This document shows positions 1 to 10,127 of a stretch of DNA of 64,000 bases, in pieces. Numbering within the stretch: the stretch's first letter is position 1; each line of letters begins with the position of its first letter. This DNA comes from Alistipes senegalensis JC50. GTDB lineage: Bacteria; Bacteroidota; Bacteroidia; Bacteroidales; Rikenellaceae. The position numbers were made by a program, and so were the translations under genes. The stretch covers positions 248,001-312,000 of the forward strand of contig NZ_CP102252.1 of the NCBI RefSeq assembly GCF_025145645.1, written 5' to 3'. The notes under the pieces were generated by a model that saw only the letters and a list, made by a program, of their open reading frames with translations, searched no databases and was not told the DNA's origin.

Positions 1-2
1 AC

Positions 3-464
3 GACCTGACCGACGCCGAATTCGTATTGTTCACCGACGACGTGGCCGGTCAGCTCGAAAACAGCTATCCCGTCTATGTGGAATTCGTCGAGATGCAGGG
101 CGTGGACGACACGGTCGATATGGTCGTCGTATCGACCATCGTCGATGAACTCGACGCCGACGCCCACAACATGCGCCACATCTATCCGTACAGGGCCCTC
201 GTCGCGCAAGGCGTGCTTCCGGCGGGTCTGGACCACTCCCAGCAAAAGGCTTTCTACACGTGCTTCGCCGGGAAGGTCAACGCGGCCTACGCCACGACGG
301 AGCAGTTCTTCAACGCCATTCTGGCCGACACGACCGACCAGTCGCAAATCCGTCAAATGGAAAGCCAGTGCGCCAACGACCTTTTCAGCTGGGTGGTGAC
401 CGAGGTGGACATCACCGAAACGGTCCCTGCCGCCCCGGCAGCAGCTCCGGCCCAAAAGAAATAA
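3..464 (+). CDS. Hypothetical protein, 5' end outside the window
   Basis: The reading frame is already open at the left edge, so the N-terminus is missing. At least 153 residues are visible. They are acidic and probably helical, with no signal peptide or membrane segment in the visible part and a short Ala/Pro-rich tail ending in two lysines. I recognise no family. A 17-bp perfect inverted repeat lies 75 bases after the stop. Codon use and GC match the chromosomal backbone, so this is probably an ordinary host gene. Confidence 0.6.
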   Translation, partial: DLTDAEFVLFTDDVAGQLENSYPVYVEFVEMQGVDDTVDMVVVSTIVDELDADAHNMRHIYPYRALVAQGVLPAGLDHSQQKAFYTCFAGKVNAAYATTEQFFNAILADTTDQSQIRQMESQCANDLFSWVVTEVDITETVPAAPAAAPAQKK

Positions 465-539
465 TCCGCATAAGACGCGGATTTTAGGGGCGGCGGTTGC
501 TTCAGGACGCTCTCCATCCAGTCCTGCGCTTCCGATCCG

Positions 540-584
540 CATAACGCCATAACATGAGGTACCCTCCCATGTTATGGCGTTATG
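540..584. terminator. Perfect 17-bp inverted repeat
   Basis: CATAACGCCATAACATG (540-556) is perfectly complementary to 568-584 around an 11-nt loop. It could be a strong hairpin ending the upstream transcript, but no U-tract follows. A palindromic repeat or protein site is equally possible. Confidence 0.45.
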
Positions 585-674
585 ATGTTATATCCATACC
601 ACAGTCGAAGCGGAAATAAGCTCCTGATCTGCAAAATGCCACAGCAGCCGCTAAATCCCAGCTCTTAGCCGGGC

Positions 675-775
675 GTCATTCCGAGCGAACGAAGTGAGCG
701 CGGGAATCCGATGAATGCGCCGTAAGGGTTCGACTTCTATTCAGATTGCCGCGTCGCTGCGCTCCTCGCAATGAC
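675..775 (+). repeat. GTCATTCCGAG...CTCGCAATGAC repeat, copy A
   Basis: A roughly 100-bp repeat with inverted ends GTCATT/AATGAC. Related full copies lie at 2843-2946 and, inverted, at 6989-7092, with a partial end at 3019-3030. The outer 20-30 bases at each end are well conserved and the middle varies, as expected for a non-autonomous palindromic repeat. Confidence 0.75.
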
Positions 776-888
776 AGATAGCGGAAGCGCAAACCTGGGC
801 CGGAAACCAAATGGCAGACCGTCGCAGCTAAATCCCGACTTTTAGTCGGGTGTGTGCGCGCACACTTGCGATTTCAGAAAATTATGCG

Positions 889-896
889 TAGATTTG
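889..896 (+). promoter_or_regulatory. Bacteroidota -7 box TAGATTTG
   Basis: TAGATTTG matches TAnnTTTG and lies 30 nt before the ATG of the LacI-type gene. This is the typical distance for a Bacteroidales primary-sigma promoter with a short leader. Confidence 0.55.
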
Positions 897-926
897 CGGT
901 AGAAATTCCAAACCCGCTGCCGAATC

Positions 927-2003
927 ATGGCTGACAACGAAAATACGACGGTCCGCATCGTCGATATCGCCCGCATGGCGGGGGTGTCGGTAGCCACCGT
1001 TGACCGCGTGATCCACAACCGGGGCAAGGTCTCGGAGGAGAACCTCGCACGCATCAACGAAGTGCTGCGCGAGGTGAACTACCGCCCCAACCTGATCGCC
1101 CGTTCGCTGGCCTCCGGCCGCCAGTACACGCTGGCCGTGGTCATGCCCCGCTTCGCGCAGGGCGAATACTGGGCCGACTTCGACGCCGGGATCGTCCGCG
1201 CCGAGGCCGAGGCCCGGCGTTACAACATTTTGGTCCGCAAATTCTTCTTCGACCAGTACGACCGCGCATCGTTCGAAAAACTGCTTGCAGAACTCCGCGA
1301 CGAAGCGTTCAACGGCGCGGTGATCGCCACGCTCTTCGCCGAGATGGTCACTCCCTTCGCACGGGAGCTCGACAAACGCGGCATTCCCTACGTCTTCGTC
1401 GATTCGAACATCCCGGAGTGCAACCAGCTGGCCTACTTCGGCACGTCGTCGTTCGACGCCGGGGTCGTCGCCGCAAGGCTGCTGTCCGACCGCCTCGACC
1501 CGGGCTCCGACATCGTCGTGGGCAACATCATCCACCGAGGCGACGGAGGTTCGAACCAATGCCGCAGCCGCGAGGAGGGTTTCCGCAGCTACCTCCGGGA
1601 GAAAGGGTTCCGGGGACAGCTCCACTACGCCGCGCTGAGGCTCGACGACGAGGGCTACAACCGCGAAGTGCTCGACGAGCTGTTCCTCAGACATCCCGCC
1701 ATTGCCGGCGCCGTAACCTTCAACTCGACGTGCTACATCCTGGCGGGCTATCTCGCGGCACGCCGCCGCACGGACGTTCGGCTGGTGGCCTACGACGTAA
1801 TCCGCCGCAACGGGCAGATGCTCGGCGCGGGTGTGGTGACGGCGCTCATCGCCCAGCGCCCCGAGGCGCAGGGCTACCGCGGAGTGATGGCCCTGTGCGA
1901 ATGGCTGGTCGAAAGACGCCGCCCCGAAACGACGGTCAACCACATGCCGATCGACATCCTGCTGAAAGAGAACATTCAATACTATAAAAACAACCTTATC
2001 TGA
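927..2003 (+). CDS. LacI-family transcriptional regulator
   Basis: This 358-residue protein has an N-terminal LacI helix-turn-helix (about residues 9-30, with IARMAGVSVATVDRV), a hinge helix near residues 48-58, and a periplasmic-binding-protein-like sugar-binding domain to the end. Six bases separate it from the downstream SDR gene and uxuA follows, so the likely effector is a hexuronate intermediate such as fructuronate or mannonate. That is inferred from context. The family usually represses neighbouring catabolic genes until sugar binds. A -7 box lies at 889-896. It ends in a genuine TGA stop. Confidence 0.9.
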   Translation: MADNENTTVRIVDIARMAGVSVATVDRVIHNRGKVSEENLARINEVLREVNYRPNLIARSLASGRQYTLAVVMPRFAQGEYWADFDAGIVRAEAEARRYNILVRKFFFDQYDRASFEKLLAELRDEAFNGAVIATLFAEMVTPFARELDKRGIPYVFVDSNIPECNQLAYFGTSSFDAGVVAARLLSDRLDPGSDIVVGNIIHRGDGGSNQCRSREEGFRSYLREKGFRGQLHYAALRLDDEGYNREVLDELFLRHPAIAGAVTFNSTCYILAGYLAARRRTDVRLVAYDVIRRNGQMLGAGVVTALIAQRPEAQGYRGVMALCEWLVERRRPETTVNHMPIDILLKENIQYYKNNLI

Positions 2004-2008
2004 AAACC

Positions 2009-2821
2009 ATGAAAAATCTGTTTGACATCCGTGGCCGCGTCGTCGTCGTGACGGGCGGGGCCGGCATCCTGGGCCGCTCGATCTGCGAATACCTCGCCGA
2101 ACAAGGGGCGAAAGTCGTCGTTCTCGACCGCGACGAGCAGTCGGGCGAAGCATTGGCGGCTTCGATCCGCGAAAAAGGCGGCGAGGCGCTGTTCCTCGTG
2201 ACCGACGTACTGAACCGCGAAGTGCTCGTAACGAACCGCGAGGCGATTCTTGCGAAATACGGCCAGATCGACATCCTCCTGAACGCCGCCGGCGGCAACA
2301 TGGGCGGTGCGACGATCGCTCCCGACAAGTCGTTCCTCGATCTGGAGATCGACGCCTTCAAGAAAGTCGTGGACCTCAACCTTTTCGGCACGGTGCTCCC
2401 GACGACGGTATTCGGCGAGGCCATGACGGCCCGCAAGAAGGGCGTGATCGTCAACTTCTGCTCCGAATCGGCCCTGCGTCCGCTGACGCGCGTGGTGGGC
2501 TACGGCGCCGCGAAGGCCGCCATCGGCAACTACACGAAATACATGGCAGCCGAACTGGCCATGAAGTTCAGCCCCGAAATGCGCGTCAACGCCATCGTCC
2601 CGGGCTTCCTGCTGACGAACCAGAACCGCACGCTGCTCACCAACCCCGACGGTTCGTACACCGACCGTGCGCGGACGATCATCGCCCACACCCCCGCAGG
2701 CCGTTTCGCCGAACCCGAAGAACTGCTGGGCACGATCCACTACCTGATCAGCGACGCTTCGTCGTTCGTGACGGGCGCCCTGGCAGTCGTTGACGGCGGT
2801 TTCGACGCTTTCTCGATATAA
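2009..2821 (+). CDS. SDR-family D-mannonate oxidoreductase (fructuronate reductase type)
   Basis: A classical short-chain dehydrogenase of 270 residues. The nucleotide-binding TGGAGILG is at 15-22, NAAG at 92-95, catalytic Ser near 152, and Tyr165/Lys169 form the YxxxK pair. Position between a LacI-type regulator and uxuA fits the Bacteroidota SDR enzyme that interconverts D-fructuronate and D-mannonate with NAD(P)H, supplying the substrate of UxuA in the cytoplasm. Assignment to the SDR family is certain. The exact substrate is inferred from neighbours. It probably shares a transcript with the regulator (5-nt gap). Confidence 0.8.
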   Translation: MKNLFDIRGRVVVVTGGAGILGRSICEYLAEQGAKVVVLDRDEQSGEALAASIREKGGEALFLVTDVLNREVLVTNREAILAKYGQIDILLNAAGGNMGGATIAPDKSFLDLEIDAFKKVVDLNLFGTVLPTTVFGEAMTARKKGVIVNFCSESALRPLTRVVGYGAAKAAIGNYTKYMAAELAMKFSPEMRVNAIVPGFLLTNQNRTLLTNPDGSYTDRARTIIAHTPAGRFAEPEELLGTIHYLISDASSFVTGALAVVDGGFDAFSI

Positions 2822-3126
2822 CCCGCCAGTATATTGGGCGACGTCATTCCGAGCGAACGGCAGTGAGCGTGGGAATCCGATGGAGACGTTGTGAGGTTAC
2901 GATTTCCGATCAGATTGCCACGGCATCTGCGATGCCTCGCAATGACGGAAAAGGCGCAGATGAGGATGGAGAGCGTCCCGACATCCCGTCGCGCCCTAAA
3001 ACCCGGCTCTTAGCCGGGCCTCGCAATGACGGGAAAAGCGCGAACGAGGATAGAGAGTTTTTGGTACTTTTTGCGGAAAAAAGTACTGGTGAAATTGAAT
3101 TTGAAAATTAAAAAACACATTCTGTC
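2822..3126. other. Repeat-filled gap before uxuA
   Basis: No gene is visible. The gap holds repeat copy B (2843-2946), a hairpin motif CCCGGCTCTTAGCCGGG (about 3002-3018) joined to a partial repeat end (3019-3030), and an A/T-rich stretch before the uxuA start. The repeat may separate uxuA transcription from the reductase gene or act as an RNA-stabilising hairpin in a common mRNA. Confidence 0.55.
2843..2946 (+). repeat. GTCATTCCGAG...CTCGCAATGAC repeat, copy B
   Basis: Same family and orientation as 675-775. The shared ends include CCGAGCGAACG, AGTGAGCG and GGGAATCCGAT on the left, and CAGATTGCC and CTCGCAATGAC on the right. Confidence 0.75.
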
Positions 3127-4308
3127 ATGTATCTATGTAAGCAATCCTGGCGGTGGTACGGTCCCAACGACCCCGTATCGCTGGCAGATATTCGTCAGGC
3201 AGGGGCCACCGACATCGTGACCGCCCTGCACCATATCCCCAACGGCGAAGTATGGACCGTCGAGGAGATCCAAAAACGCCAGCAGACGGTCGCCGACGCG
3301 GGCCTCACATGGTCGGTCGTCGAGAGCGTCCCCGTCCACGAGCACATCAAGACCCGCACGGGCGATTTCCAACGCTACATCGAGAACTACAAGCAGTCGA
3401 TCCGCAACCTCGCGGCCTGCGGCATCAAGGTCATCACCTACAACTTCATGCCCGTGCTGGACTGGACGCGCACGAACCTCGCCTACGAACTGCCCGACGG
3501 GTCGCGCGCCCTGCGGTTCGAGCGTGCGGCGTTCCTGGCCTTCGACCTCCACATCCTCAAACGCCCCGGCGCCGAGAAGGAGTACACCGAGGCTGAGCGC
3601 GCCATCGCCAAGGCCCGTTTCGAAAAGATGGACGCCGCGGAGATCGAGCTCATCACCCGCAACATGATCGCCGGTCTGCCCGGCTCGGAGGAGAGCTTCA
3701 CGCTGGAGCAGTTCCAGCAGGAGCTGGACCGCTACAAGGGTGTCGATGCGGAGACCCTGCGCGGCAACCTGATCGCATTCCTCAAGGAGGTGGCCCCCGT
3801 CGCCGACGAGGCGGGCGCCGTGCTGGCCATCCACCCCGACGATCCCCCCTACCCGATCCTCGGCCTGCCGCGCATCCTCTCCACGGAATCCGATTTCGAG
3901 AAACTGGTCGCAGCGGTTCCCAACGCATCGAACGGTTTGTGCCTCTGCACGGGATCGTTCGGCGTGTCGGCGAAGAACGACCTGCCGGGAATGATGCTCC
4001 GTCAGGGCGACCGGGTGAATTTCGTGCACCTGCGCTCGACGCAGCGCGACGCCGAAGGCAACTTCTACGAAGCCAACCACCTCGAAGGCGACGTGCCGAT
4101 GTACGACGTGATGAAAGCCCTGCTGGAGATTCAGCAGCGCCGCCGCATTTCGATCCCGATGCGTCCCGACCACGGGCACCAGATGATCGACGACCTGAAA
4201 AAGAGGACCAATCCGGGTTATTCGTGTCTGGGCCGCCTGCGCGGACTGGCCGAACTGCGCGGACTGGAGCTGGGCATCGCCAAATCACTCTACCCCGACC
4301 CCGCCTAA
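3127..4308 (+). CDS. uxuA: Mannonate dehydratase UxuA
   Basis: UxuA dehydrates D-mannonate to 2-keto-3-deoxy-D-gluconate in hexuronate catabolism. The 393-residue length is normal and the N-terminus has the family signature WRWYGPND (residues 8-15). Conserved blocks HPDDPP (236-241), LCLCTGS (271-277), HLR (301-303) and RPDHGHQM (346-353) carry the family's metal and substrate ligands. Together with the upstream SDR reductase it forms the lower arm of glucuronate/galacturonate use. No uronate isomerase (UxaC) is in the window, so that step must be encoded elsewhere. Confidence 0.95.
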   Translation: MYLCKQSWRWYGPNDPVSLADIRQAGATDIVTALHHIPNGEVWTVEEIQKRQQTVADAGLTWSVVESVPVHEHIKTRTGDFQRYIENYKQSIRNLAACGIKVITYNFMPVLDWTRTNLAYELPDGSRALRFERAAFLAFDLHILKRPGAEKEYTEAERAIAKARFEKMDAAEIELITRNMIAGLPGSEESFTLEQFQQELDRYKGVDAETLRGNLIAFLKEVAPVADEAGAVLAIHPDDPPYPILGLPRILSTESDFEKLVAAVPNASNGLCLCTGSFGVSAKNDLPGMMLRQGDRVNFVHLRSTQRDAEGNFYEANHLEGDVPMYDVMKALLEIQQRRRISIPMRPDHGHQMIDDLKKRTNPGYSCLGRLRGLAELRGLELGIAKSLYPDPA

Positions 4309-4389
4309 GAGGCAGGATTCAGGGGGGGGGCGACGAAGTTTCGGATGATTACCTATCCGCTCCGGCCCCCCCCCTCGATCGAAGTAATT

Positions 4390-4436
4390 ATAGCAACGCC
4401 GGGAACAGGAACAATCTCTGTTCTCGGCGTTGCTAT
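4390..4436. terminator. Strong bidirectional hairpin between convergent genes
   Basis: A 19-bp stem with one G-U pair: 4390-4408 (ATAGCAACGCCGGGAACAG) pairs with 4418-4436 around a 9-nt loop. It lies between uxuA and the convergent lipid kinase gene, as expected for a shared terminator. A run of eight G (4322-4329) precedes it. Confidence 0.65.
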
Positions 4437-4458
4437 GCTATATTTCCGGGAATGGGCC

Positions 4459-5436
4459 CTATCCGCAAGTTTCCCCGAGGGTAGCCCTCTCATAAAACTC
4501 GCGCCCCACGACGATCCGGACGGCCTGATGGAGCACCGAAAATTCCAGGGGCGTATGTCCCAGCGGCTCGCCGTCGATCTCCACCGACACCTCGGGCGAA
4601 GACTCGATGCGGATGCGGCTGCCGCGCTCCTGCAAGATGTGGCGGATGCGGTAGATGCCCCCGTTGAAGAGGTAGTGGAAGCGGAACAGCAGGTGCCAGA
4701 AATGCACCGGGCGGATCAGCGAAAGGTCCAGCATGCCGTCGTCGGCGACCGCCTCGGGCAGCTGCTGGATGCCGCCGCCGTTGAACTTGCAGATGCCGAC
4801 GGCCGCCGACAACAGCAGATTGTTGTAGACCAGCCGGTCATCGACCCAGACCTTGACGCCCGTGGATTTGTAGCGGAAGAAACTCCTCACCAGACACCAC
4901 GTATAACGCCAGCGGCTCTTGTGCCCCTTCTTTTTCAGGTGCGAGAGCTTGCGCACGACGTGGGCGTCGAATCCGGCCCCGGCGACATTGGCCATGTAGC
5001 GGCTCTGGCGGTAGTGCGCCTCCTCGTAGGAGACCACCCCGACATCCTGCAGGAACGAATACCCCTCGCTGATGGCCTTCGCGGCATCCTGATAGCGGTT
5101 CGAGATGCCGAACGTGCGGACCCAGTCGTTGCCCGTGCCCACGGCCACCACGGCCAGCAGCACGTCGCTGGGACACACCTCCTGCTGGATGAACAGCCCG
5201 TTCACCACCTCGTGCAGCGTGCCGTCGCCGCCCACGACGATGATGCGGCGGTAGCCCTCGCGCACGGCCCACACGGTGAGTTCCGTAGCGTGGAACTTGT
5301 GCTCCGTGAAGACCGGTTCGCAGAGGATGTGCGCGTCGCGCAGATGCTTCGAGATCTGCGGAAAGTGGTCGAGCCCGCGGCCGCCTCCGGCCACGGGGTT
5401 GACGATGACGAACCAGGTTTCGGGATTGGCTGCCAC
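4459..5436 (-). CDS. Diacylglycerol kinase-family lipid kinase (DagK/YegS type)
   Basis: A 325-residue protein of the DAGK catalytic fold. NPVAGGGRG lies near residues 13-21 and the nucleotide-binding GGDGTLHEV at 69-77. No transmembrane segment is evident, so it is probably a soluble or peripheral lipid kinase that phosphorylates diacylglycerol or a related lipid. The substrate cannot be read from sequence. The start lies 7 nt after the pepD stop, so the two genes are probably co-transcribed. Confidence 0.85.
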   Translation of the reverse strand: MAANPETWFVIVNPVAGGGRGLDHFPQISKHLRDAHILCEPVFTEHKFHATELTVWAVREGYRRIIVVGGDGTLHEVVNGLFIQQEVCPSDVLLAVVAVGTGNDWVRTFGISNRYQDAAKAISEGYSFLQDVGVVSYEEAHYRQSRYMANVAGAGFDAHVVRKLSHLKKKGHKSRWRYTWCLVRSFFRYKSTGVKVWVDDRLVYNNLLLSAAVGICKFNGGGIQQLPEAVADDGMLDLSLIRPVHFWHLLFRFHYLFNGGIYRIRHILQERGSRIRIESSPEVSVEIDGEPLGHTPLEFSVLHQAVRIVVGREFYERATLGETCG

Positions 5437-5443
5437 GCTGCGC

Positions 5444-6901
5444 TTATTTTTCGGGAATGTTGCGCAGCGTGTCCACCAGGAAGTCGTAGAACTTGCCGAC
5501 CGAAGCGATCTCCACCTTCTCGTCGGGCGAGTGGGGGTAACAGATCGTCGGACCGAACGAGATCATGTCCATCTTGGGGTATTTGCTGCCGATGATGCCG
5601 CACTCCAGTCCGGCGTGGATGGCCGTCACGGCGGGTTTCTTGCCGTAAAGCGCCTCGTAGGAGGCCGTCATGGCCTTCAGGATCGGCGACTCCATATCGG
5701 GGTTCCAGCCGTCGTAGGAGCCCGTGAGCTCGGTCTTGGCCCCGGCCAGCGCGAAGACGGCGGCGATGGCCTCGCCCAGCGCCTCTTTCTCCGTGCCCAC
5801 CGAACTGCGCAGCAGGCACTGGAGCTTCACGGTCTTGCCGTCCGAGACCACGCGCGCGAGGTTCGTCGAGGTCTGCACCAGTCCGGGCATCGCCATCGAC
5901 ATCCTCTGCACCCCGTCGGGGCAGGCGACCACGGCCTTGATCAGATTCGCGGAAACCTCCTTCGGAAGCATCTCGGCGGGTTTCTCGACCTCTTTGACCT
6001 TGACCGACACGGCATCCTCGATGCCGGCATACTCCGCCTTGACGACCTTTTCATAGGCTTTCAGCGCCTTGACGAGCCCGTCGTACTCCTTGGTACGGAC
6101 CAGCACCACGGCCTCGGCCTCGCGCGGAATGGCGTTCCGGAGGCCGCCGCCGTCCACCGACGCCAGCAGCACGTCGCACGGCGCAGCGTTCAGGAAGCGG
6201 AACAACACCTTGTTGGCGTTGGCGCGCTGGCAGATGATCTGGATGCCCGAGTGGCCGCCCTTGAGCCCCTTGACGGAGATTTTCGCCGCCGTGTAATTGC
6301 GGGCGGGCGTCGGCTCGGCCTTATACTTAAAGGCAATGTTGGAGTCGAGACCTCCGGCGCAGCCCACGTAGAGCTCGCCTTCCTCCTCGGAATCGAGGTT
6401 CAGCAGGATGTCGCCTTTGAGAAGCCCTTTTTTCAGTCCGAAAGCGCCGTCCATGCCGGTCTCCTCGGTGGCCGTGAAGAGCGCCTCCAGCGGGCCGTGC
6501 TTCAACGTCTTGTCCTCCAGCACCGCGAGGATCGCCGCCGCGCCGATGCCGTTGTCGGCGCCCAACGTCGTGCCGTCGGCCGTCACCCACTCGCCATCGA
6601 CATAGGCGTCGATGGGGTCCTTCGTGAAGTCGAACTGCTTGTCGTTGTTCTTCTGCGGCACCATGTCGAGGTGCGCCTGTAAGATCACGCCCTTGCGGTT
6701 CTCCATGCCTTTCGAGGCGGGTTTCGAGACATAGACGTTGTGCGCCGAATCCTCCTTGCATTCGAGGCCCTGCGCGCGGGCGAAATCGAGGATGTATTTG
6801 CGGATCTTCTCCTCGTGGTGCGAGGGACGCGGAATGCGGACGATCTCCGCGAAATGTTTCCAGACGAGCGCCGGTTTCAGCGCAGCCAAATTCTTGTCCA
6901 T
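5444..6901 (-). CDS. pepD: Aminoacyl-histidine dipeptidase PepD (M20 family)
   Basis: A cytosolic metallo-dipeptidase of 485 residues, the usual length. Zinc-site motifs of M20 peptidases are present: QAHLDMV with His77/Asp79, GADNGIG with the bridging Asp116, and TATEETG with Glu146/147 as base and ligand. A late His in YPHSPDE completes the site. It hydrolyses Xaa-His and other dipeptides. The downstream lipid kinase is close enough to share its transcript. The intergenic region upstream contains repeat copy C. Confidence 0.93.
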   Translation of the reverse strand: MDKNLAALKPALVWKHFAEIVRIPRPSHHEEKIRKYILDFARAQGLECKEDSAHNVYVSKPASKGMENRKGVILQAHLDMVPQKNNDKQFDFTKDPIDAYVDGEWVTADGTTLGADNGIGAAAILAVLEDKTLKHGPLEALFTATEETGMDGAFGLKKGLLKGDILLNLDSEEEGELYVGCAGGLDSNIAFKYKAEPTPARNYTAAKISVKGLKGGHSGIQIICQRANANKVLFRFLNAAPCDVLLASVDGGGLRNAIPREAEAVVLVRTKEYDGLVKALKAYEKVVKAEYAGIEDAVSVKVKEVEKPAEMLPKEVSANLIKAVVACPDGVQRMSMAMPGLVQTSTNLARVVSDGKTVKLQCLLRSSVGTEKEALGEAIAAVFALAGAKTELTGSYDGWNPDMESPILKAMTASYEALYGKKPAVTAIHAGLECGIIGSKYPKMDMISFGPTICYPHSPDEKVEIASVGKFYDFLVDTLRNIPEK

Positions 6902-6988
6902 AACGTAATTTTTAATTTTTATCGTTCAATTTTTCACAAATTTGCCTTAAATCCTTATCACGTCTCCATCCGGTTCTGCGCCTTCCCC

Positions 6989-7068
6989 GTCATTGCGAGG
7001 CATCGCAGCCGCCGTGGCAATCTGAGCGAAAGTCGTGACCTCACAACGCTTCCATCGGATTCCCACGC

Positions 7069-7092
<24 letters not shown>
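6989..7092 (-). repeat. GTCATT-bounded repeat, copy C (inverted), overlapping phoH
   Basis: The reverse complement of the family at 675-775 and 2843-2946. Its outer end supplies the last codons and stop codon of phoH: read on the minus strand, 7092-7069 encodes V-I-P-S-E-R-E-stop. Confidence 0.75.
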
Positions 7093-8049
<957 letters not shown>

Positions 8050-8052
8050 AAA

Positions 8053-8652
8053 TCAGAATAGATAGCCGAAGCTGAGCGCAACATTATAGGTACGGAGTTT
8101 ATCGAGCTGGCTCCCGTCGGGCAGCACCACCTCGTGCTTCGAGCGGAACTGGCCGTTGTAACGCAAATCGATCAGCAGGTGGCGCATCAGCACCACCCCG
8201 GCCCCGACCGTGTAGGAGAGCGTCGGACGGACGCGCCCGAAGAAGTCCTGCAAATCGCCGCCCGACTTCTGCTTGCAGTCGTTCATCACCGTGAAGACCG
8301 GACCGGCATAGATGCGCACGGGATTCAGCAGGCGGAACGACGCCAGCACCGGCACGTCGATCGAATTGGATTTGAGGTTGATCTCCTTGCCGCCCTCGGG
8401 ACGGATGCGGAGCCCCTGTCGGACGTAGAGTATCTGCGGCTCGACGGCGAAAGCCCCGAGATTGACGGCCGTGACGATACCGGCCTGCCAGCCCAGTTTG
8501 TTCTTGACATCGGTCTTGTCCATATTGGTCGTGTAATCGGGGATGTTGATACCCCCGACGACGCCCCACTCCACCCGGGTGCGGGGCCGCTGTGCGGCGG
8601 CGCTCAGCACGGCGGCCGCAAACAAAACGCTCAGCAGAATTTTTCGGGTCAT
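8053..8652 (-). CDS. Exported PorT-like outer-membrane beta-barrel protein
   Basis: A 199-residue protein with a clear N-terminal signal peptide (first ~20 residues, ending AAAQ), alternating beta-strand pattern and a C-terminal aromatic residue (SFGYLF), as in small outer-membrane barrels. It resembles the PorT/outer-membrane beta-barrel family common in Bacteroidota. No catalytic motif is visible. It precedes phoH by 3 nt, although no functional link is known. Confidence 0.75.
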   Translation of the reverse strand: MTRKILLSVLFAAAVLSAAAQRPRTRVEWGVVGGINIPDYTTNMDKTDVKNKLGWQAGIVTAVNLGAFAVEPQILYVRQGLRIRPEGGKEINLKSNSIDVPVLASFRLLNPVRIYAGPVFTVMNDCKQKSGGDLQDFFGRVRPTLSYTVGAGVVLMRHLLIDLRYNGQFRSKHEVVLPDGSQLDKLRTYNVALSFGYLF

Positions 8653-8668
8653 AAGTAATTTTTAATTC

Positions 8669-9820
8669 TCAATTTTTAATTCTCAATTTGAAGGAGGCCC
8701 AGAGCATGTAGCCGATGCAGGCTGCGACGAACAGCATCCCCGCATGCGGATTGCCCGAGAGGCGGATGATCGCGCCGCAGACGGGTCCCGAGACGGCTCC
8801 GGCAGCGATGGCCATAATCATCAGCCCGGCCACCTCGTTGGCCTTTCCGGGCACGGCCTTGGTGGCCACGGCGTAGAACGTGGCGAAGACGCACGCCATG
8901 CCGAAGCCCAGCAGACCGACGGCGGCATAGATTGCCGCCTCGTTGCGCACGAACAGCAGCGCCGCGCACAGCGCCAGCGCCCCGGCCATGTTCCAGGAGA
9001 GGTATTTCACGTCGGAGACACGCACCAGCACCCAGGCGCCGACGATCGTACCGACGATGCGGCAGGCGTAGAATCCCGTGGTGGTGAGGATCGACGAGGG
9101 GTTGTCGATCAGCCGCACCGAGAGGAACCCGATGCCCACGTCGGCGGCGATGAAGCAGGCCACGCCGAGCGTCGAGAGCAGCACGGCGCGGTTTTTCAAC
9201 AGCCGGAAGCAGTCGGCCAGCGACGCCGAGCGTCCCGTCTGCACGGGTTCCGGCACCGAGGTCAGTTGCAGCCAGACGCCGCCCGCGACAGTCAGTCCGG
9301 CGTAGATCGGCAGCAGAAGCCGCCACGAACCCGTCAGGGCGACCAGCCCGGTGACGATCGGGGCCAGCAGCAGGAGCGAGGTGTTGCGGAATATCTGCCC
9401 GACGGTCAGGTAACTGGTCATCCGCTCGCCGGGAACGATGGTCGCCAACAACGGGTTGACGGCCACCTGAATCGCCGTGTTGCCGATGCCCAGCAGGCCG
9501 AAACCCGCGAAATACCACCCCAGGGCGCAGTCGGCGCCCGCGGCGAAGGGCACCATCAGCCCCGCGATCGTGAAGCCGTAGCCGATGAGCGCCGTGGCCT
9601 TGCGCCCCCAGCGGTTCATCAGCGCGGCGACCGGGGTCGAGAGCACCAGGAACCAAAGGAAAACCATCGTCGGCAGGAAGCTCACGGCAGCCTGCCGGTC
9701 GGCCGGGAACTCGGCGGCGATGCGGCCCGTGATCGGCGCCACCATGTCGCAGAACCCCATGATGAAAAAGCCCGCAAGCACGGGACCGAGCAACTTTCTA
9801 TCGACTTTGTCTACGCTCAT
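8669..9820 (-). CDS. MFS transporter
   Basis: About 383 residues with roughly 12 hydrophobic helices and the loop motif MNRWGRKAT between helices 2 and 3, typical of the major facilitator superfamily. I chose Met at 9820 because a -7 box reading TAACTTTG lies at 9851-9858 on the minus strand. A longer frame to 10063 would start upstream of that promoter and lacks family-like sequence. The substrate is unknown. The N-terminal layout resembles sugar:proton symporters, but this is weak. Confidence 0.8.
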   Translation of the reverse strand: MSVDKVDRKLLGPVLAGFFIMGFCDMVAPITGRIAAEFPADRQAAVSFLPTMVFLWFLVLSTPVAALMNRWGRKATALIGYGFTIAGLMVPFAAGADCALGWYFAGFGLLGIGNTAIQVAVNPLLATIVPGERMTSYLTVGQIFRNTSLLLLAPIVTGLVALTGSWRLLLPIYAGLTVAGGVWLQLTSVPEPVQTGRSASLADCFRLLKNRAVLLSTLGVACFIAADVGIGFLSVRLIDNPSSILTTTGFYACRIVGTIVGAWVLVRVSDVKYLSWNMAGALALCAALLFVRNEAAIYAAVGLLGFGMACVFATFYAVATKAVPGKANEVAGLMIMAIAAGAVSGPVCGAIIRLSGNPHAGMLFVAACIGYMLWASFKLRIKN

Positions 9821-9850
9821 CCGAGACGGAATTTCGGGTTTCAAATTTTT

Positions 9851-9858
9851 CAAAGTTA
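9851..9858 (-). promoter_or_regulatory. -7 box TAACTTTG for the MFS gene
   Basis: On the minus strand TAACTTTG matches TAnnTTTG and lies about 30 nt before the chosen start at 9820. It decides the start codon. Confidence 0.5.
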
Positions 9859-10127
9859 CGTTTTTTTCCTTAAAAAACGCTTTCGGGACACCGATTATTT
9901 CCCGATTGCGTATCTTTGCAGCCGGCAATGAACAAAAAACGTGCAAGATACGCCCCGTCCGCACAAAGCCTCCCGTCCGTTTGGGAATAACCGCGGATTT
10001 TATTATATTTGGTGTCGTAACGACACTTTTATATATCAATCGGAGCGTTTCGCCGAACCGCACGCACCCCGGGTTTGGCGCTGTCCGTTCTTTTCGCTAT
10101 ATTTGATTCGTAACGACACTTTGACTT

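Larger units (their letters stand above)
465..926. other. Repeat-rich intergenic region before the LacI-type gene
   Basis: No gene is visible here. The region holds the 17-bp inverted repeat at 540-584, one copy of a GTCATT...AATGAC-bounded repeat (675-775), and two short hairpin motifs of the type CCCGACT-ttt-AGTCGGG (around 654-672 and 833-851). A promoter box for the LacI-type gene sits at 889-896. Confidence 0.6.

Noticed and set aside
882..2153. Long minus-strand frames opposite LacI, UxuA, antiporter, Der, catalase and ATP synthase genes
   Set aside because: In GC-rich genes the opposite strand often stays open. Compositions rich in Arg, His, Gly and Asp and the lack of motifs mark them as shadows.
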